Source: Patiria miniata (lineage: Eukaryota; Echinodermata; Asteroidea; Valvatida; Asterinidae). From it: a stretch of 64,000 nucleotides of DNA. Below the pieces are notes generated by a model. The model did not search any database. It was not told the DNA's origin and worked only from the letters and a program-made list of their open reading frames with translations. Within the stretch, counting starts at the first letter, position 1; each line of letters begins with the position of its first letter. The stretch spans positions 14,729,016 through 14,793,015 of the forward strand of contig NW_024037051.1 in assembly GCF_015706575.1 (NCBI RefSeq), given 5' to 3'. Positions 27,401-42,400 of the stretch are shown one piece after another. The translations under genes were made by a program, and so were the position numbers.

Positions 27401-30400
27401 CATAGGGAGGCCTGTCAGCGCCAACCCGCCTGGCTCCCATGTATCGCAGCCTGAAGGTACCTTAACCTGGATGGATCTGGACAAACTCGGTACCATTTTG
27501 AAGCGGATGAATGGGCCAACCCGCATGCAAATCGGCAGGTCGATAGACCCGAAACTTTTGGAGAAAATCCCAGAAGTAGCAGCGGATGCCCCTTCTTTCG
27601 CTTTTGTGCAGTAAGTCCCATAGGGAGGCCTGTCAGCGCCAACCCGCCTGGCTCCCATGTATCGCAGCCTGAAGGTACCTTAACCTGGATGGATCTGGAC
27701 AAACTCGGTACCATTTTGAAGCGGATGAATGGGCCAACCCGCATGCAAATCGGCAGGTCGATAGACCCGAAACTTTTGGAGAAAATCCCAGAAGTAGCAG
27801 CGGATGCCCCTTCTTTCGCTTTTGTGCAGTAAGTCCCATAGGGAGGCCTGTCAGCGCCAACCCGCCTGGCTCCCATGTATCGCAGCCTGAAGGTACCTTA
27901 ACCTGGATGGATCTGGACAAACTCGGTACCATTTTGAAGCGGATGAATGGGCCAACCCGCATGCAAATCGGCAGGTCGATAGACCCGAAACTTTTGGAGA
28001 AAATCCCAGAAGTAGCAGCGGATGCCCCTTCTTTCGCTTTTGTGCAGTAAGTCCCATAGGGAGGCCTGTCAGCGCCAACCCGCCTGGCTCCCATGTATCG
28101 CAGCCTGAAGGTACCTTAACCTGGATGGATCTGGACAAACTCGGTACCATTTTGAAGCGGATGAATGGGCCAACCCGCATGCAAATCGGCAGGTCGATAG
28201 ACCCGAAACTTTTGGAGAAAATCCCAGAAGTAGCAGCGGATGCCCCTTCTTTCGCTTTTGTGCAGTAAGTCCCATAGGGAGGCCTGTCAGCGCCAACCCG
28301 CCTGGCTCCCATGTATCGCAGCCTGAAGGTACCTTAACCTGGATGGATCTGGACAAACTCGGTACCATTTTGAAGCGGATGAATGGGCCAACCCGCATGC
28401 AAATCGGCAGGTCGATAGACCCGAAACTTTTGGAGAAAATCCCAGAAGTAGCAGCGGATGCCCCTTCTTTCGCTTTTGTGCAGTAAGTCCCATAGGGAGG
28501 CCTGTCAGCGCCAACCCGCCTGGCTCCCATGTATCGCAGCCTGAAGGTACCTTAACCTGGATGGATCTGGACAAACTCGGTACCATTTTGAAGCGGATGA
28601 ATGGGCCAACCCGCATGCAAATCGGCAGGTCGATAGACCCGAAACTTTTGGAGAAAATCCCAGAAGTAGCAGCGGATGCCCCTTCTTTCGCTTTTGTGCA
28701 GTAAGTCCCATAGGGAGGCCTGTCAGCGCCAACCCGCCTGGCTCCCATGTATCGCAGCCTGAAGGTACCTTAACCTGGATGGATCTGGACAAACTCGGTA
28801 CCATTTTGAAGCGGATGAATGGGCCAACCCGCATGCAAATCGGCAGGTCGATAGACCCGAAACTTTTGGAGAAAATCCCAGAAGTAGCAGCGGATGCCCC
28901 TTCTTTCGCTTTTGTGCAGTAAGTCCCATAGGGAGGCCTGTCAGCGCCAACCCGCCTGGCTCCCATGTATCGCAGCCTGAAGGTACCTTAACCTGGATGG
29001 ATCTGGACAAACTCGGTACCATTTTGAAGCGGATGAATGGGCCAACCCGCATGCAAATCGGCAGGTCGATAGACCCGAAACTTTTGGAGAAAATCCCAGA
29101 AGTAGCAGCGGATGCCCCTTCTTTCGCTTTTGTGCAGTAAGTCCCATAGGGAGGCCTGTCAGCGCCAACCCGCCTGGCTCCCATGTATCGCAGCCTGAAG
29201 GTACCTTAACCTGGATGGATCTGGACAAACTCGGTACCATTTTGAAGCGGATGAATGGGCCAACCCGCATGCAAATCGGCAGGTCGATAGACCCGAAACT
29301 TTTGGAGAAAATCCCAGAAGTAGCAGCGGATGCCCCTTCTTTCGCTTTTGTGCAGTAAGTCCCATAGGGAGGCCTGTCAGCGCCAACCCGCCTGGCTCCC
29401 ATGTATCGCAGCCTGAAGGTACCTTAACCTGGATGGATCTGGACAAACTCGGTACCATTTTGAAGCGGATGAATGGGCCAACCCGCATGCAAATCGGCAG
29501 GTCGATAGACCCGAAACTTTTGGAGAAAATCCCAGAAGTAGCAGCGGATGCCCCTTCTTTCGCTTTTGTGCAGTAAGTCCCATAGGGAGGCCTGTCAGCG
29601 CCAACCCGCCTGGCTCCCATGTATCGCAGCCTGAAGGTACCTTAACCTGGATGGATCTGGACAAACTCGGTACCATTTTGAAGCGGATGAATGGGCCAAC
29701 CCGCATGCAAATCGGCAGGTCGATAGACCCGAAACTTTTGGAGAAAATCCCAGAAGTAGCAGCGGATGCCCCTTCTTTCGCTTTTGTGCAGTAAGTCCCA
29801 TAGGGAGGCCTGTCAGCGCCAACCCGCCTGGCTCCCATGTATCGCAGCCTGAAGGTACCTTAACCTGGATGGATCTGGACAAACTCGGTACCATTTTGAA
29901 GCGGATGAATGGGCCAACCCGCATGCAAATCGGCAGGTCGATAGACCCGAAACTTTTGGAGAAAATCCCAGAAGTAGCAGCGGATGCCCCTTCTTTCGCT
30001 TTTGTGCAGTAAGTCCCATAGGGAGGCCTGTCAGCGCCAACCCGCCTGGCTCCCATGTATCGCAGCCTGAAGGTACCTTAACCTGGATGGATCTGGACAA
30101 ACTCGGTACCATTTTGAAGCGGATGAATGGGCCAACCCGCATGCAAATCGGCAGGTCGATAGACCCGAAACTTTTGGAGAAAATCCCAGAAGTAGCAGCG
30201 GATGCCCCTTCTTTCGCTTTTGTGCAGTAAGTCCCATAGGGAGGCCTGTCAGCGCCAACCCGCCTGGCTCCCATGTATCGCAGCCTGAAGGTACCTTAAC
30301 CTGGATGGATCTGGACAAACTCGGTACCATTTTGAAGCGGATGAATGGGCCAACCCGCATGCAAATCGGCAGGTCGATAGACCCGAAACTTTTGGAGAAA

Positions 30401-33400
30401 ATCCCAGAAGTAGCAGCGGATGCCCCTTCTTTCGCTTTTGTGCAGTAAGTCCCATAGGGAGGCCTGTCAGCGCCAACCCGCCTGGCTCCCATGTATCGCA
30501 GCCTGAAGGTACCTTAACCTGGATGGATCTGGACAAACTCGGTACCATTTTGAAGCGGATGAATGGGCCAACCCGCATGCAAATCGGCAGGTCGATAGAC
30601 CCGAAACTTTTGGAGAAAATCCCAGAAGTAGCAGCGGATGCCCCTTCTTTCGCTTTTGTGCAGTAAGTCCCATAGGGAGGCCTGTCAGCGCCAACCCGCC
30701 TGGCTCCCATGTATCGCAGCCTGAAGGTACCTTAACCTGGATGGATCTGGACAAACTCGGTACCATTTTGAAGCGGATGAATGGGCCAACCCGCATGCAA
30801 ATCGGCAGGTCGATAGACCCGAAACTTTTGGAGAAAATCCCAGAAGTAGCAGCGGATGCCCCTTCTTTCGCTTTTGTGCAGTAAGTCCCATAGGGAGGCC
30901 TGTCAGCGCCAACCCGCCTGGCTCCCATGTATCGCAGCCTGAAGGTACCTTAACCTGGATGGATCTGGACAAACTCGGTACCATTTTGAAGCGGATGAAT
31001 GGGCCAACCCGCATGCAAATCGGCAGGTCGATAGACCCGAAACTTTTGGAGAAAATCCCAGAAGTAGCAGCGGATGCCCCTTCTTTCGCTTTTGTGCAGT
31101 AAGTCCCATAGGGAGGCCTGTCAGCGCCAACCCGCCTGGCTCCCATGTATCGCAGCCTGAAGGTACCTTAACCTGGATGGATCTGGACAAACTCGGTACC
31201 ATTTTGAAGCGGATGAATGGGCCAACCCGCATGCAAATCGGCAGGTCGATAGACCCGAAACTTTTGGAGAAAATCCCAGAAGTAGCAGCGGATGCCCCTT
31301 CTTTCGCTTTTGTGCAGTAAGTCCCATAGGGAGGCCTGTCAGCGCCAACCCGCCTGGCTCCCATGTATCGCAGCCTGAAGGTACCTTAACCTGGATGGAT
31401 CTGGACAAACTCGGTACCATTTTGAAGCGGATGAATGGGCCAACCCGCATGCAAATCGGCAGGTCGATAGACCCGAAACTTTTGGAGAAAATCCCAGAAG
31501 TAGCAGCGGATGCCCCTTCTTTCGCTTTTGTGCAGTAAGTCCCATAGGGAGGCCTGTCAGCGCCAACCCGCCTGGCTCCCATGTATCGCAGCCTGAAGGT
31601 ACCTTAACCTGGATGGATCTGGACAAACTCGGTACCATTTTGAAGCGGATGAATGGGCCAACCCGCATGCAAATCGGCAGGTCGATAGACCCGAAACTTT
31701 TGGAGAAAATCCCAGAAGTAGCAGCGGATGCCCCTTCTTTCGCTTTTGTGCAGTAAGTCCCATAGGGAGGCCTGTCAGCGCCAACCCGCCTGGCTCCCAT
31801 GTATCGCAGCCTGAAGGTACCTTAACCTGGATGGATCTGGACAAACTCGGTACCATTTTGAAGCGGATGAATGGGCCAACCCGCATGCAAATCGGCAGGT
31901 CGATAGACCCGAAACTTTTGGAGAAAATCCCAGAAGTAGCAGCGGATGCCCCTTCTTTCGCTTTTGTGCAGTAAGTCCCATAGGGAGGCCTGTCAGCGCC
32001 AACCCGCCTGGCTCCCATGTATCGCAGCCTGAAGGTACCTTAACCTGGATGGATCTGGACAAACTCGGTACCATTTTGAAGCGGATGAATGGGCCAACCC
32101 GCATGCAAATCGGCAGGTCGATAGACCCGAAACTTTTGGAGAAAATCCCAGAAGTAGCAGCGGATGCCCCTTCTTTCGCTTTTGTGCAGTAAGTCCCATA
32201 GGGAGGCCTGTCAGCGCCAACCCGCCTGGCTCCCATGTATCGCAGCCTGAAGGTACCTTAACCTGGATGGATCTGGACAAACTCGGTACCATTTTGAAGC
32301 GGATGAATGGGCCAACCCGCATGCAAATCGGCAGGTCGATAGACCCGAAACTTTTGGAGAAAATCCCAGAAGTAGCAGCGGATGCCCCTTCTTTCGCTTT
32401 TGTGCAGTAAGTCCCATAGGGAGGCCTGTCAGCGCCAACCCGCCTGGCTCCCATGTATCGCAGCCTGAAGGTACCTTAACCTGGATGGATCTGGACAAAC
32501 TCGGTACCATTTTGAAGCGGATGAATGGGCCAACCCGCATGCAAATCGGCAGGTCGATAGACCCGAAACTTTTGGAGAAAATCCCAGAAGTAGCAGCGGA
32601 TGCCCCTTCTTTCGCTTTTGTGCAGTAAGTCCCATAGGGAGGCCTGTCAGCGCCAACCCGCCTGGCTCCCATGTATCGCAGCCTGAAGGTACCTTAACCT
32701 GGATGGATCTGGACAAACTCGGTACCATTTTGAAGCGGATGAATGGGCCAACCCGCATGCAAATCGGCAGGTCGATAGACCCGAAACTTTTGGAGAAAAT
32801 CCCAGAAGTAGCAGCGGATGCCCCTTCTTTCGCTTTTGTGCAGTAAGTCCCATAGGGAGGCCTGTCAGCGCCAACCCGCCTGGCTCCCATGTATCGCAGC
32901 CTGAAGGTACCTTAACCTGGATGGATCTGGACAAACTCGGTACCATTTTGAAGCGGATGAATGGGCCAACCCGCATGCAAATCGGCAGGTCGATAGACCC
33001 GAAACTTTTGGAGAAAATCCCAGAAGTAGCAGCGGATGCCCCTTCTTTCGCTTTTGTGCAGTAAGTCCCATAGGGAGGCCTGTCAGCGCCAACCCGCCTG
33101 GCTCCCATGTATCGCAGCCTGAAGGTACCTTAACCTGGATGGATCTGGACAAACTCGGTACCATTTTGAAGCGGATGAATGGGCCAACCCGCATGCAAAT
33201 CGGCAGGTCGATAGACCCGAAACTTTTGGAGAAAATCCCAGAAGTAGCAGCGGATGCCCCTTCTTTCGCTTTTGTGCAGTAAGTCCCATAGGGAGGCCTG
33301 TCAGCGCCAACCCGCCTGGCTCCCATGTATCGCAGCCTGAAGGTACCTTAACCTGGATGGATCTGGACAAACTCGGTACCATTTTGAAGCGGATGAATGG

Positions 33401-36400
33401 GCCAACCCGCATGCAAATCGGCAGGTCGATAGACCCGAAACTTTTGGAGAAAATCCCAGAAGTAGCAGCGGATGCCCCTTCTTTCGCTTTTGTGCAGTAA
33501 GTCCCATAGGGAGGCCTGTCAGCGCCAACCCGCCTGGCTCCCATGTATCGCAGCCTGAAGGTACCTTAACCTGGATGGATCTGGACAAACTCGGTACCAT
33601 TTTGAAGCGGATGAATGGGCCAACCCGCATGCAAATCGGCAGGTCGATAGACCCGAAACTTTTGGAGAAAATCCCAGAAGTAGCAGCGGATGCCCCTTCT
33701 TTCGCTTTTGTGCAGTAAGTCCCATAGGGAGGCCTGTCAGCGCCAACCCGCCTGGCTCCCATGTATCGCAGCCTGAAGGTACCTTAACCTGGATGGATCT
33801 GGACAAACTCGGTACCATTTTGAAGCGGATGAATGGGCCAACCCGCATGCAAATCGGCAGGTCGATAGACCCGAAACTTTTGGAGAAAATCCCAGAAGTA
33901 GCAGCGGATGCCCCTTCTTTCGCTTTTGTGCAGTAAGTCCCATAGGGAGGCCTGTCAGCGCCAACCCGCCTGGCTCCCATGTATCGCAGCCTGAAGGTAC
34001 CTTAACCTGGATGGATCTGGACAAACTCGGTACCATTTTGAAGCGGATGAATGGGCCAACCCGCATGCAAATCGGCAGGTCGATAGACCCGAAACTTTTG
34101 GAGAAAATCCCAGAAGTAGCAGCGGATGCCCCTTCTTTCGCTTTTGTGCAGTAAGTCCCATAGGGAGGCCTGTCAGCGCCAACCCGCCTGGCTCCCATGT
34201 ATCGCAGCCTGAAGGTACCTTAACCTGGATGGATCTGGACAAACTCGGTACCATTTTGAAGCGGATGAATGGGCCAACCCGCATGCAAATCGGCAGGTCG
34301 ATAGACCCGAAACTTTTGGAGAAAATCCCAGAAGTAGCAGCGGATGCCCCTTCTTTCGCTTTTGTGCAGTAAGTCCCATAGGGAGGCCTGTCAGCGCCAA
34401 CCCGCCTGGCTCCCATGTATCGCAGCCTGAAGGTACCTTAACCTGGATGGATCTGGACAAACTCGGTACCATTTTGAAGCGGATGAATGGGCCAACCCGC
34501 ATGCAAATCGGCAGGTCGATAGACCCGAAACTTTTGGAGAAAATCCCAGAAGTAGCAGCGGATGCCCCTTCTTTCGCTTTTGTGCAGTAAGTCCCATAGG
34601 GAGGCCTGTCAGCGCCAACCCGCCTGGCTCCCATGTATCGCAGCCTGAAGGTACCTTAACCTGGATGGATCTGGACAAACTCGGTACCATTTTGAAGCGG
34701 ATGAATGGGCCAACCCGCATGCAAATCGGCAGGTCGATAGACCCGAAACTTTTGGAGAAAATCCCAGAAGTAGCAGCGGATGCCCCTTCTTTCGCTTTTG
34801 TGCAGTAAGTCCCATAGGGAGGCCTGTCAGCGCCAACCCGCCTGGCTCCCATGTATCGCAGCCTGAAGGTACCTTAACCTGGATGGATCTGGACAAACTC
34901 GGTACCATTTTGAAGCGGATGAATGGGCCAACCCGCATGCAAATCGGCAGGTCGATAGACCCGAAACTTTTGGAGAAAATCCCAGAAGTAGCAGCGGATG
35001 CCCCTTCTTTCGCTTTTGTGCAGTAAGTCCCATAGGGAGGCCTGTCAGCGCCAACCCGCCTGGCTCCCATGTATCGCAGCCTGAAGGTACCTTAACCTGG
35101 ATGGATCTGGACAAACTCGGTACCATTTTGAAGCGGATGAATGGGCCAACCCGCATGCAAATCGGCAGGTCGATAGACCCGAAACTTTTGGAGAAAATCC
35201 CAGAAGTAGCAGCGGATGCCCCTTCTTTCGCTTTTGTGCAGTAAGTCCCATAGGGAGGCCTGTCAGCGCCAACCCGCCTGGCTCCCATGTATCGCAGCCT
35301 GAAGGTACCTTAACCTGGATGGATCTGGACAAACTCGGTACCATTTTGAAGCGGATGAATGGGCCAACCCGCATGCAAATCGGCAGGTCGATAGACCCGA
35401 AACTTTTGGAGAAAATCCCAGAAGTAGCAGCGGATGCCCCTTCTTTCGCTTTTGTGCAGTAAGTCCCATAGGGAGGCCTGTCAGCGCCAACCCGCCTGGC
35501 TCCCATGTATCGCAGCCTGAAGGTACCTTAACCTGGATGGATCTGGACAAACTCGGTACCATTTTGAAGCGGATGAATGGGCCAACCCGCATGCAAATCG
35601 GCAGGTCGATAGACCCGAAACTTTTGGAGAAAATCCCAGAAGTAGCAGCGGATGCCCCTTCTTTCGCTTTTGTGCAGTAAGTCCCATAGGGAGGCCTGTC
35701 AGCGCCAACCCGCCTGGCTCCCATGTATCGCAGCCTGAAGGTACCTTAACCTGGATGGATCTGGACAAACTCGGTACCATTTTGAAGCGGATGAATGGGC
35801 CAACCCGCATGCAAATCGGCAGGTCGATAGACCCGAAACTTTTGGAGAAAATCCCAGAAGTAGCAGCGGATGCCCCTTCTTTCGCTTTTGTGCAGTAAGT
35901 CCCATAGGGAGGCCTGTCAGCGCCAACCCGCCTGGCTCCCATGTATCGCAGCCTGAAGGTACCTTAACCTGGATGGATCTGGACAAACTCGGTACCATTT
36001 TGAAGCGGATGAATGGGCCAACCCGCATGCAAATCGGCAGGTCGATAGACCCGAAACTTTTGGAGAAAATCCCAGAAGTAGCAGCGGATGCCCCTTCTTT
36101 CGCTTTTGTGCAGTAAGTCCCATAGGGAGGCCTGTCAGCGCCAACCCGCCTGGCTCCCATGTATCGCAGCCTGAAGGTACCTTAACCTGGATGGATCTGG
36201 ACAAACTCGGTACCATTTTGAAGCGGATGAATGGGCCAACCCGCATGCAAATCGGCAGGTCGATAGACCCGAAACTTTTGGAGAAAATCCCAGAAGTAGC
36301 AGCGGATGCCCCTTCTTTCGCTTTTGTGCAGTAAGTCCCATAGGGAGGCCTGTCAGCGCCAACCCGCCTGGCTCCCATGTATCGCAGCCTGAAGGTACCT

Positions 36401-39400
36401 TAACCTGGATGGATCTGGACAAACTCGGTACCATTTTGAAGCGGATGAATGGGCCAACCCGCATGCAAATCGGCAGGTCGATAGACCCGAAACTTTTGGA
36501 GAAAATCCCAGAAGTAGCAGCGGATGCCCCTTCTTTCGCTTTTGTGCAGTAAGTCCCATAGGGAGGCCTGTCAGCGCCAACCCGCCTGGCTCCCATGTAT
36601 CGCAGCCTGAAGGTACCTTAACCTGGATGGATCTGGACAAACTCGGTACCATTTTGAAGCGGATGAATGGGCCAACCCGCATGCAAATCGGCAGGTCGAT
36701 AGACCCGAAACTTTTGGAGAAAATCCCAGAAGTAGCAGCGGATGCCCCTTCTTTCGCTTTTGTGCAGTAAGTCCCATAGGGAGGCCTGTCAGCGCCAACC
36801 CGCCTGGCTCCCATGTATCGCAGCCTGAAGGTACCTTAACCTGGATGGATCTGGACAAACTCGGTACCATTTTGAAGCGGATGAATGGGCCAACCCGCAT
36901 GCAAATCGGCAGGTCGATAGACCCGAAACTTTTGGAGAAAATCCCAGAAGTAGCAGCGGATGCCCCTTCTTTCGCTTTTGTGCAGTAAGTCCCATAGGGA
37001 GGCCTGTCAGCGCCAACCCGCCTGGCTCCCATGTATCGCAGCCTGAAGGTACCTTAACCTGGATGGATCTGGACAAACTCGGTACCATTTTGAAGCGGAT
37101 GAATGGGCCAACCCGCATGCAAATCGGCAGGTCGATAGACCCGAAACTTTTGGAGAAAATCCCAGAAGTAGCAGCGGATGCCCCTTCTTTCGCTTTTGTG
37201 CAGTAAGTCCCATAGGGAGGCCTGTCAGCGCCAACCCGCCTGGCTCCCATGTATCGCAGCCTGAAGGTACCTTAACCTGGATGGATCTGGACAAACTCGG
37301 TACCATTTTGAAGCGGATGAATGGGCCAACCCGCATGCAAATCGGCAGGTCGATAGACCCGAAACTTTTGGAGAAAATCCCAGAAGTAGCAGCGGATGCC
37401 CCTTCTTTCGCTTTTGTGCAGTAAGTCCCATAGGGAGGCCTGTCAGCGCCAACCCGCCTGGCTCCCATGTATCGCAGCCTGAAGGTACCTTAACCTGGAT
37501 GGATCTGGACAAACTCGGTACCATTTTGAAGCGGATGAATGGGCCAACCCGCATGCAAATCGGCAGGTCGATAGACCCGAAACTTTTGGAGAAAATCCCA
37601 GAAGTAGCAGCGGATGCCCCTTCTTTCGCTTTTGTGCAGTAAGTCCCATAGGGAGGCCTGTCAGCGCCAACCCGCCTGGCTCCCATGTATCGCAGCCTGA
37701 AGGTACCTTAACCTGGATGGATCTGGACAAACTCGGTACCATTTTGAAGCGGATGAATGGGCCAACCCGCATGCAAATCGGCAGGTCGATAGACCCGAAA
37801 CTTTTGGAGAAAATCCCAGAAGTAGCAGCGGATGCCCCTTCTTTCGCTTTTGTGCAGTAAGTCCCATAGGGAGGCCTGTCAGCGCCAACCCGCCTGGCTC
37901 CCATGTATCGCAGCCTGAAGGTACCTTAACCTGGATGGATCTGGACAAACTCGGTACCATTTTGAAGCGGATGAATGGGCCAACCCGCATGCAAATCGGC
38001 AGGTCGATAGACCCGAAACTTTTGGAGAAAATCCCAGAAGTAGCAGCGGATGCCCCTTCTTTCGCTTTTGTGCAGTAAGTCCCATAGGGAGGCCTGTCAG
38101 CGCCAACCCGCCTGGCTCCCATGTATCGCAGCCTGAAGGTACCTTAACCTGGATGGATCTGGACAAACTCGGTACCATTTTGAAGCGGATGAATGGGCCA
38201 ACCCGCATGCAAATCGGCAGGTCGATAGACCCGAAACTTTTGGAGAAAATCCCAGAAGTAGCAGCGGATGCCCCTTCTTTCGCTTTTGTGCAGTAAGTCC
38301 CATAGGGAGGCCTGTCAGCGCCAACCCGCCTGGCTCCCATGTATCGCAGCCTGAAGGTACCTTAACCTGGATGGATCTGGACAAACTCGGTACCATTTTG
38401 AAGCGGATGAATGGGCCAACCCGCATGCAAATCGGCAGGTCGATAGACCCGAAACTTTTGGAGAAAATCCCAGAAGTAGCAGCGGATGCCCCTTCTTTCG
38501 CTTTTGTGCAGTAAGTCCCATAGGGAGGCCTGTCAGCGCCAACCCGCCTGGCTCCCATGTATCGCAGCCTGAAGGTACCTTAACCTGGATGGATCTGGAC
38601 AAACTCGGTACCATTTTGAAGCGGATGAATGGGCCAACCCGCATGCAAATCGGCAGGTCGATAGACCCGAAACTTTTGGAGAAAATCCCAGAAGTAGCAG
38701 CGGATGCCCCTTCTTTCGCTTTTGTGCAGTAAGTCCCATAGGGAGGCCTGTCAGCGCCAACCCGCCTGGCTCCCATGTATCGCAGCCTGAAGGTACCTTA
38801 ACCTGGATGGATCTGGACAAACTCGGTACCATTTTGAAGCGGATGAATGGGCCAACCCGCATGCAAATCGGCAGGTCGATAGACCCGAAACTTTTGGAGA
38901 AAATCCCAGAAGTAGCAGCGGATGCCCCTTCTTTCGCTTTTGTGCAGTAAGTCCCATAGGGAGGCCTGTCAGCGCCAACCCGCCTGGCTCCCATGTATCG
39001 CAGCCTGAAGGTACCTTAACCTGGATGGATCTGGACAAACTCGGTACCATTTTGAAGCGGATGAATGGGCCAACCCGCATGCAAATCGGCAGGTCGATAG
39101 ACCCGAAACTTTTGGAGAAAATCCCAGAAGTAGCAGCGGATGCCCCTTCTTTCGCTTTTGTGCAGTAAGTCCCATAGGGAGGCCTGTCAGCGCCAACCCG
39201 CCTGGCTCCCATGTATCGCAGCCTGAAGGTACCTTAACCTGGATGGATCTGGACAAACTCGGTACCATTTTGAAGCGGATGAATGGGCCAACCCGCATGC
39301 AAATCGGCAGGTCGATAGACCCGAAACTTTTGGAGAAAATCCCAGAAGTAGCAGCGGATGCCCCTTCTTTCGCTTTTGTGCAGTAAGTCCCATAGGGAGG

Positions 39401-42400
39401 CCTGTCAGCGCCAACCCGCCTGGCTCCCATGTATCGCAGCCTGAAGGTACCTTAACCTGGATGGATCTGGACAAACTCGGTACCATTTTGAAGCGGATGA
39501 ATGGGCCAACCCGCATGCAAATCGGCAGGTCGATAGACCCGAAACTTTTGGAGAAAATCCCAGAAGTAGCAGCGGATGCCCCTTCTTTCGCTTTTGTGCA
39601 GTAAGTCCCATAGGGAGGCCTGTCAGCGCCAACCCGCCTGGCTCCCATGTATCGCAGCCTGAAGGTACCTTAACCTGGATGGATCTGGACAAACTCGGTA
39701 CCATTTTGAAGCGGATGAATGGGCCAACCCGCATGCAAATCGGCAGGTCGATAGACCCGAAACTTTTGGAGAAAATCCCAGAAGTAGCAGCGGATGCCCC
39801 TTCTTTCGCTTTTGTGCAGTAAGTCCCATAGGGAGGCCTGTCAGCGCCAACCCGCCTGGCTCCCATGTATCGCAGCCTGAAGGTACCTTAACCTGGATGG
39901 ATCTGGACAAACTCGGTACCATTTTGAAGCGGATGAATGGGCCAACCCGCATGCAAATCGGCAGGTCGATAGACCCGAAACTTTTGGAGAAAATCCCAGA
40001 AGTAGCAGCGGATGCCCCTTCTTTCGCTTTTGTGCAGTAAGTCCCATAGGGAGGCCTGTCAGCGCCAACCCGCCTGGCTCCCATGTATCGCAGCCTGAAG
40101 GTACCTTAACCTGGATGGATCTGGACAAACTCGGTACCATTTTGAAGCGGATGAATGGGCCAACCCGCATGCAAATCGGCAGGTCGATAGACCCGAAACT
40201 TTTGGAGAAAATCCCAGAAGTAGCAGCGGATGCCCCTTCTTTCGCTTTTGTGCAGTAAGTCCCATAGGGAGGCCTGTCAGCGCCAACCCGCCTGGCTCCC
40301 ATGTATCGCAGCCTGAAGGTACCTTAACCTGGATGGATCTGGACAAACTCGGTACCATTTTGAAGCGGATGAATGGGCCAACCCGCATGCAAATCGGCAG
40401 GTCGATAGACCCGAAACTTTTGGAGAAAATCCCAGAAGTAGCAGCGGATGCCCCTTCTTTCGCTTTTGTGCAGTAAGTCCCATAGGGAGGCCTGTCAGCG
40501 CCAACCCGCCTGGCTCCCATGTATCGCAGCCTGAAGGTACCTTAACCTGGATGGATCTGGACAAACTCGGTACCATTTTGAAGCGGATGAATGGGCCAAC
40601 CCGCATGCAAATCGGCAGGTCGATAGACCCGAAACTTTTGGAGAAAATCCCAGAAGTAGCAGCGGATGCCCCTTCTTTCGCTTTTGTGCAGTAAGTCCCA
40701 TAGGGAGGCCTGTCAGCGCCAACCCGCCTGGCTCCCATGTATCGCAGCCTGAAGGTACCTTAACCTGGATGGATCTGGACAAACTCGGTACCATTTTGAA
40801 GCGGATGAATGGGCCAACCCGCATGCAAATCGGCAGGTCGATAGACCCGAAACTTTTGGAGAAAATCCCAGAAGTAGCAGCGGATGCCCCTTCTTTCGCT
40901 TTTGTGCAGTAAGTCCCATAGGGAGGCCTGTCAGCGCCAACCCGCCTGGCTCCCATGTATCGCAGCCTGAAGGTACCTTAACCTGGATGGATCTGGACAA
41001 ACTCGGTACCATTTTGAAGCGGATGAATGGGCCAACCCGCATGCAAATCGGCAGGTCGATAGACCCGAAACTTTTGGAGAAAATCCCAGAAGTAGCAGCG
41101 GATGCCCCTTCTTTCGCTTTTGTGCAGTAAGTCCCATAGGGAGGCCTGTCAGCGCCAACCCGCCTGGCTCCCATGTATCGCAGCCTGAAGGTACCTTAAC
41201 CTGGATGGATCTGGACAAACTCGGTACCATTTTGAAGCGGATGAATGGGCCAACCCGCATGCAAATCGGCAGGTCGATAGACCCGAAACTTTTGGAGAAA
41301 ATCCCAGAAGTAGCAGCGGATGCCCCTTCTTTCGCTTTTGTGCAGTAAGTCCCATAGGGAGGCCTGTCAGCGCCAACCCGCCTGGCTCCCATGTATCGCA
41401 GCCTGAAGGTACCTTAACCTGGATGGATCTGGACAAACTCGGTACCATTTTGAAGCGGATGAATGGGCCAACCCGCATGCAAATCGGCAGGTCGATAGAC
41501 CCGAAACTTTTGGAGAAAATCCCAGAAGTAGCAGCGGATGCCCCTTCTTTCGCTTTTGTGCAGTAAGTCCCATAGGGAGGCCTGTCAGCGCCAACCCGCC
41601 TGGCTCCCATGTATCGCAGCCTGAAGGTACCTTAACCTGGATGGATCTGGACAAACTCGGTACCATTTTGAAGCGGATGAATGGGCCAACCCGCATGCAA
41701 ATCGGCAGGTCGATAGACCCGAAACTTTTGGAGAAAATCCCAGAAGTAGCAGCGGATGCCCCTTCTTTCGCTTTTGTGCAGTAAGTCCCATAGGGAGGCC
41801 TGTCAGCGCCAACCCGCCTGGCTCCCATGTATCGCAGCCTGAAGGTACCTTAACCTGGATGGATCTGGACAAACTCGGTACCATTTTGAAGCGGATGAAT
41901 GGGCCAACCCGCATGCAAATCGGCAGGTCGATAGACCCGAAACTTTTGGAGAAAATCCCAGAAGTAGCAGCGGATGCCCCTTCTTTCGCTTTTGTGCAGT
42001 AAGTCCCATAGGGAGGCCTGTCAGCGCCAACCCGCCTGGCTCCCATGTATCGCAGCCTGAAGGTACCTTAACCTGGATGGATCTGGACAAACTCGGTACC
42101 ATTTTGAAGCGGATGAATGGGCCAACCCGCATGCAAATCGGCAGGTCGATAGACCCGAAACTTTTGGAGAAAATCCCAGAAGTAGCAGCGGATGCCCCTT
42201 CTTTCGCTTTTGTGCAGTAAGTCCCATAGGGAGGCCTGTCAGCGCCAACCCGCCTGGCTCCCATGTATCGCAGCCTGAAGGTACCTTAACCTGGATGGAT
42301 CTGGACAAACTCGGTACCATTTTGAAGCGGATGAATGGGCCAACCCGCATGCAAATCGGCAGGTCGATAGACCCGAAACTTTTGGAGAAAATCCCAGAAG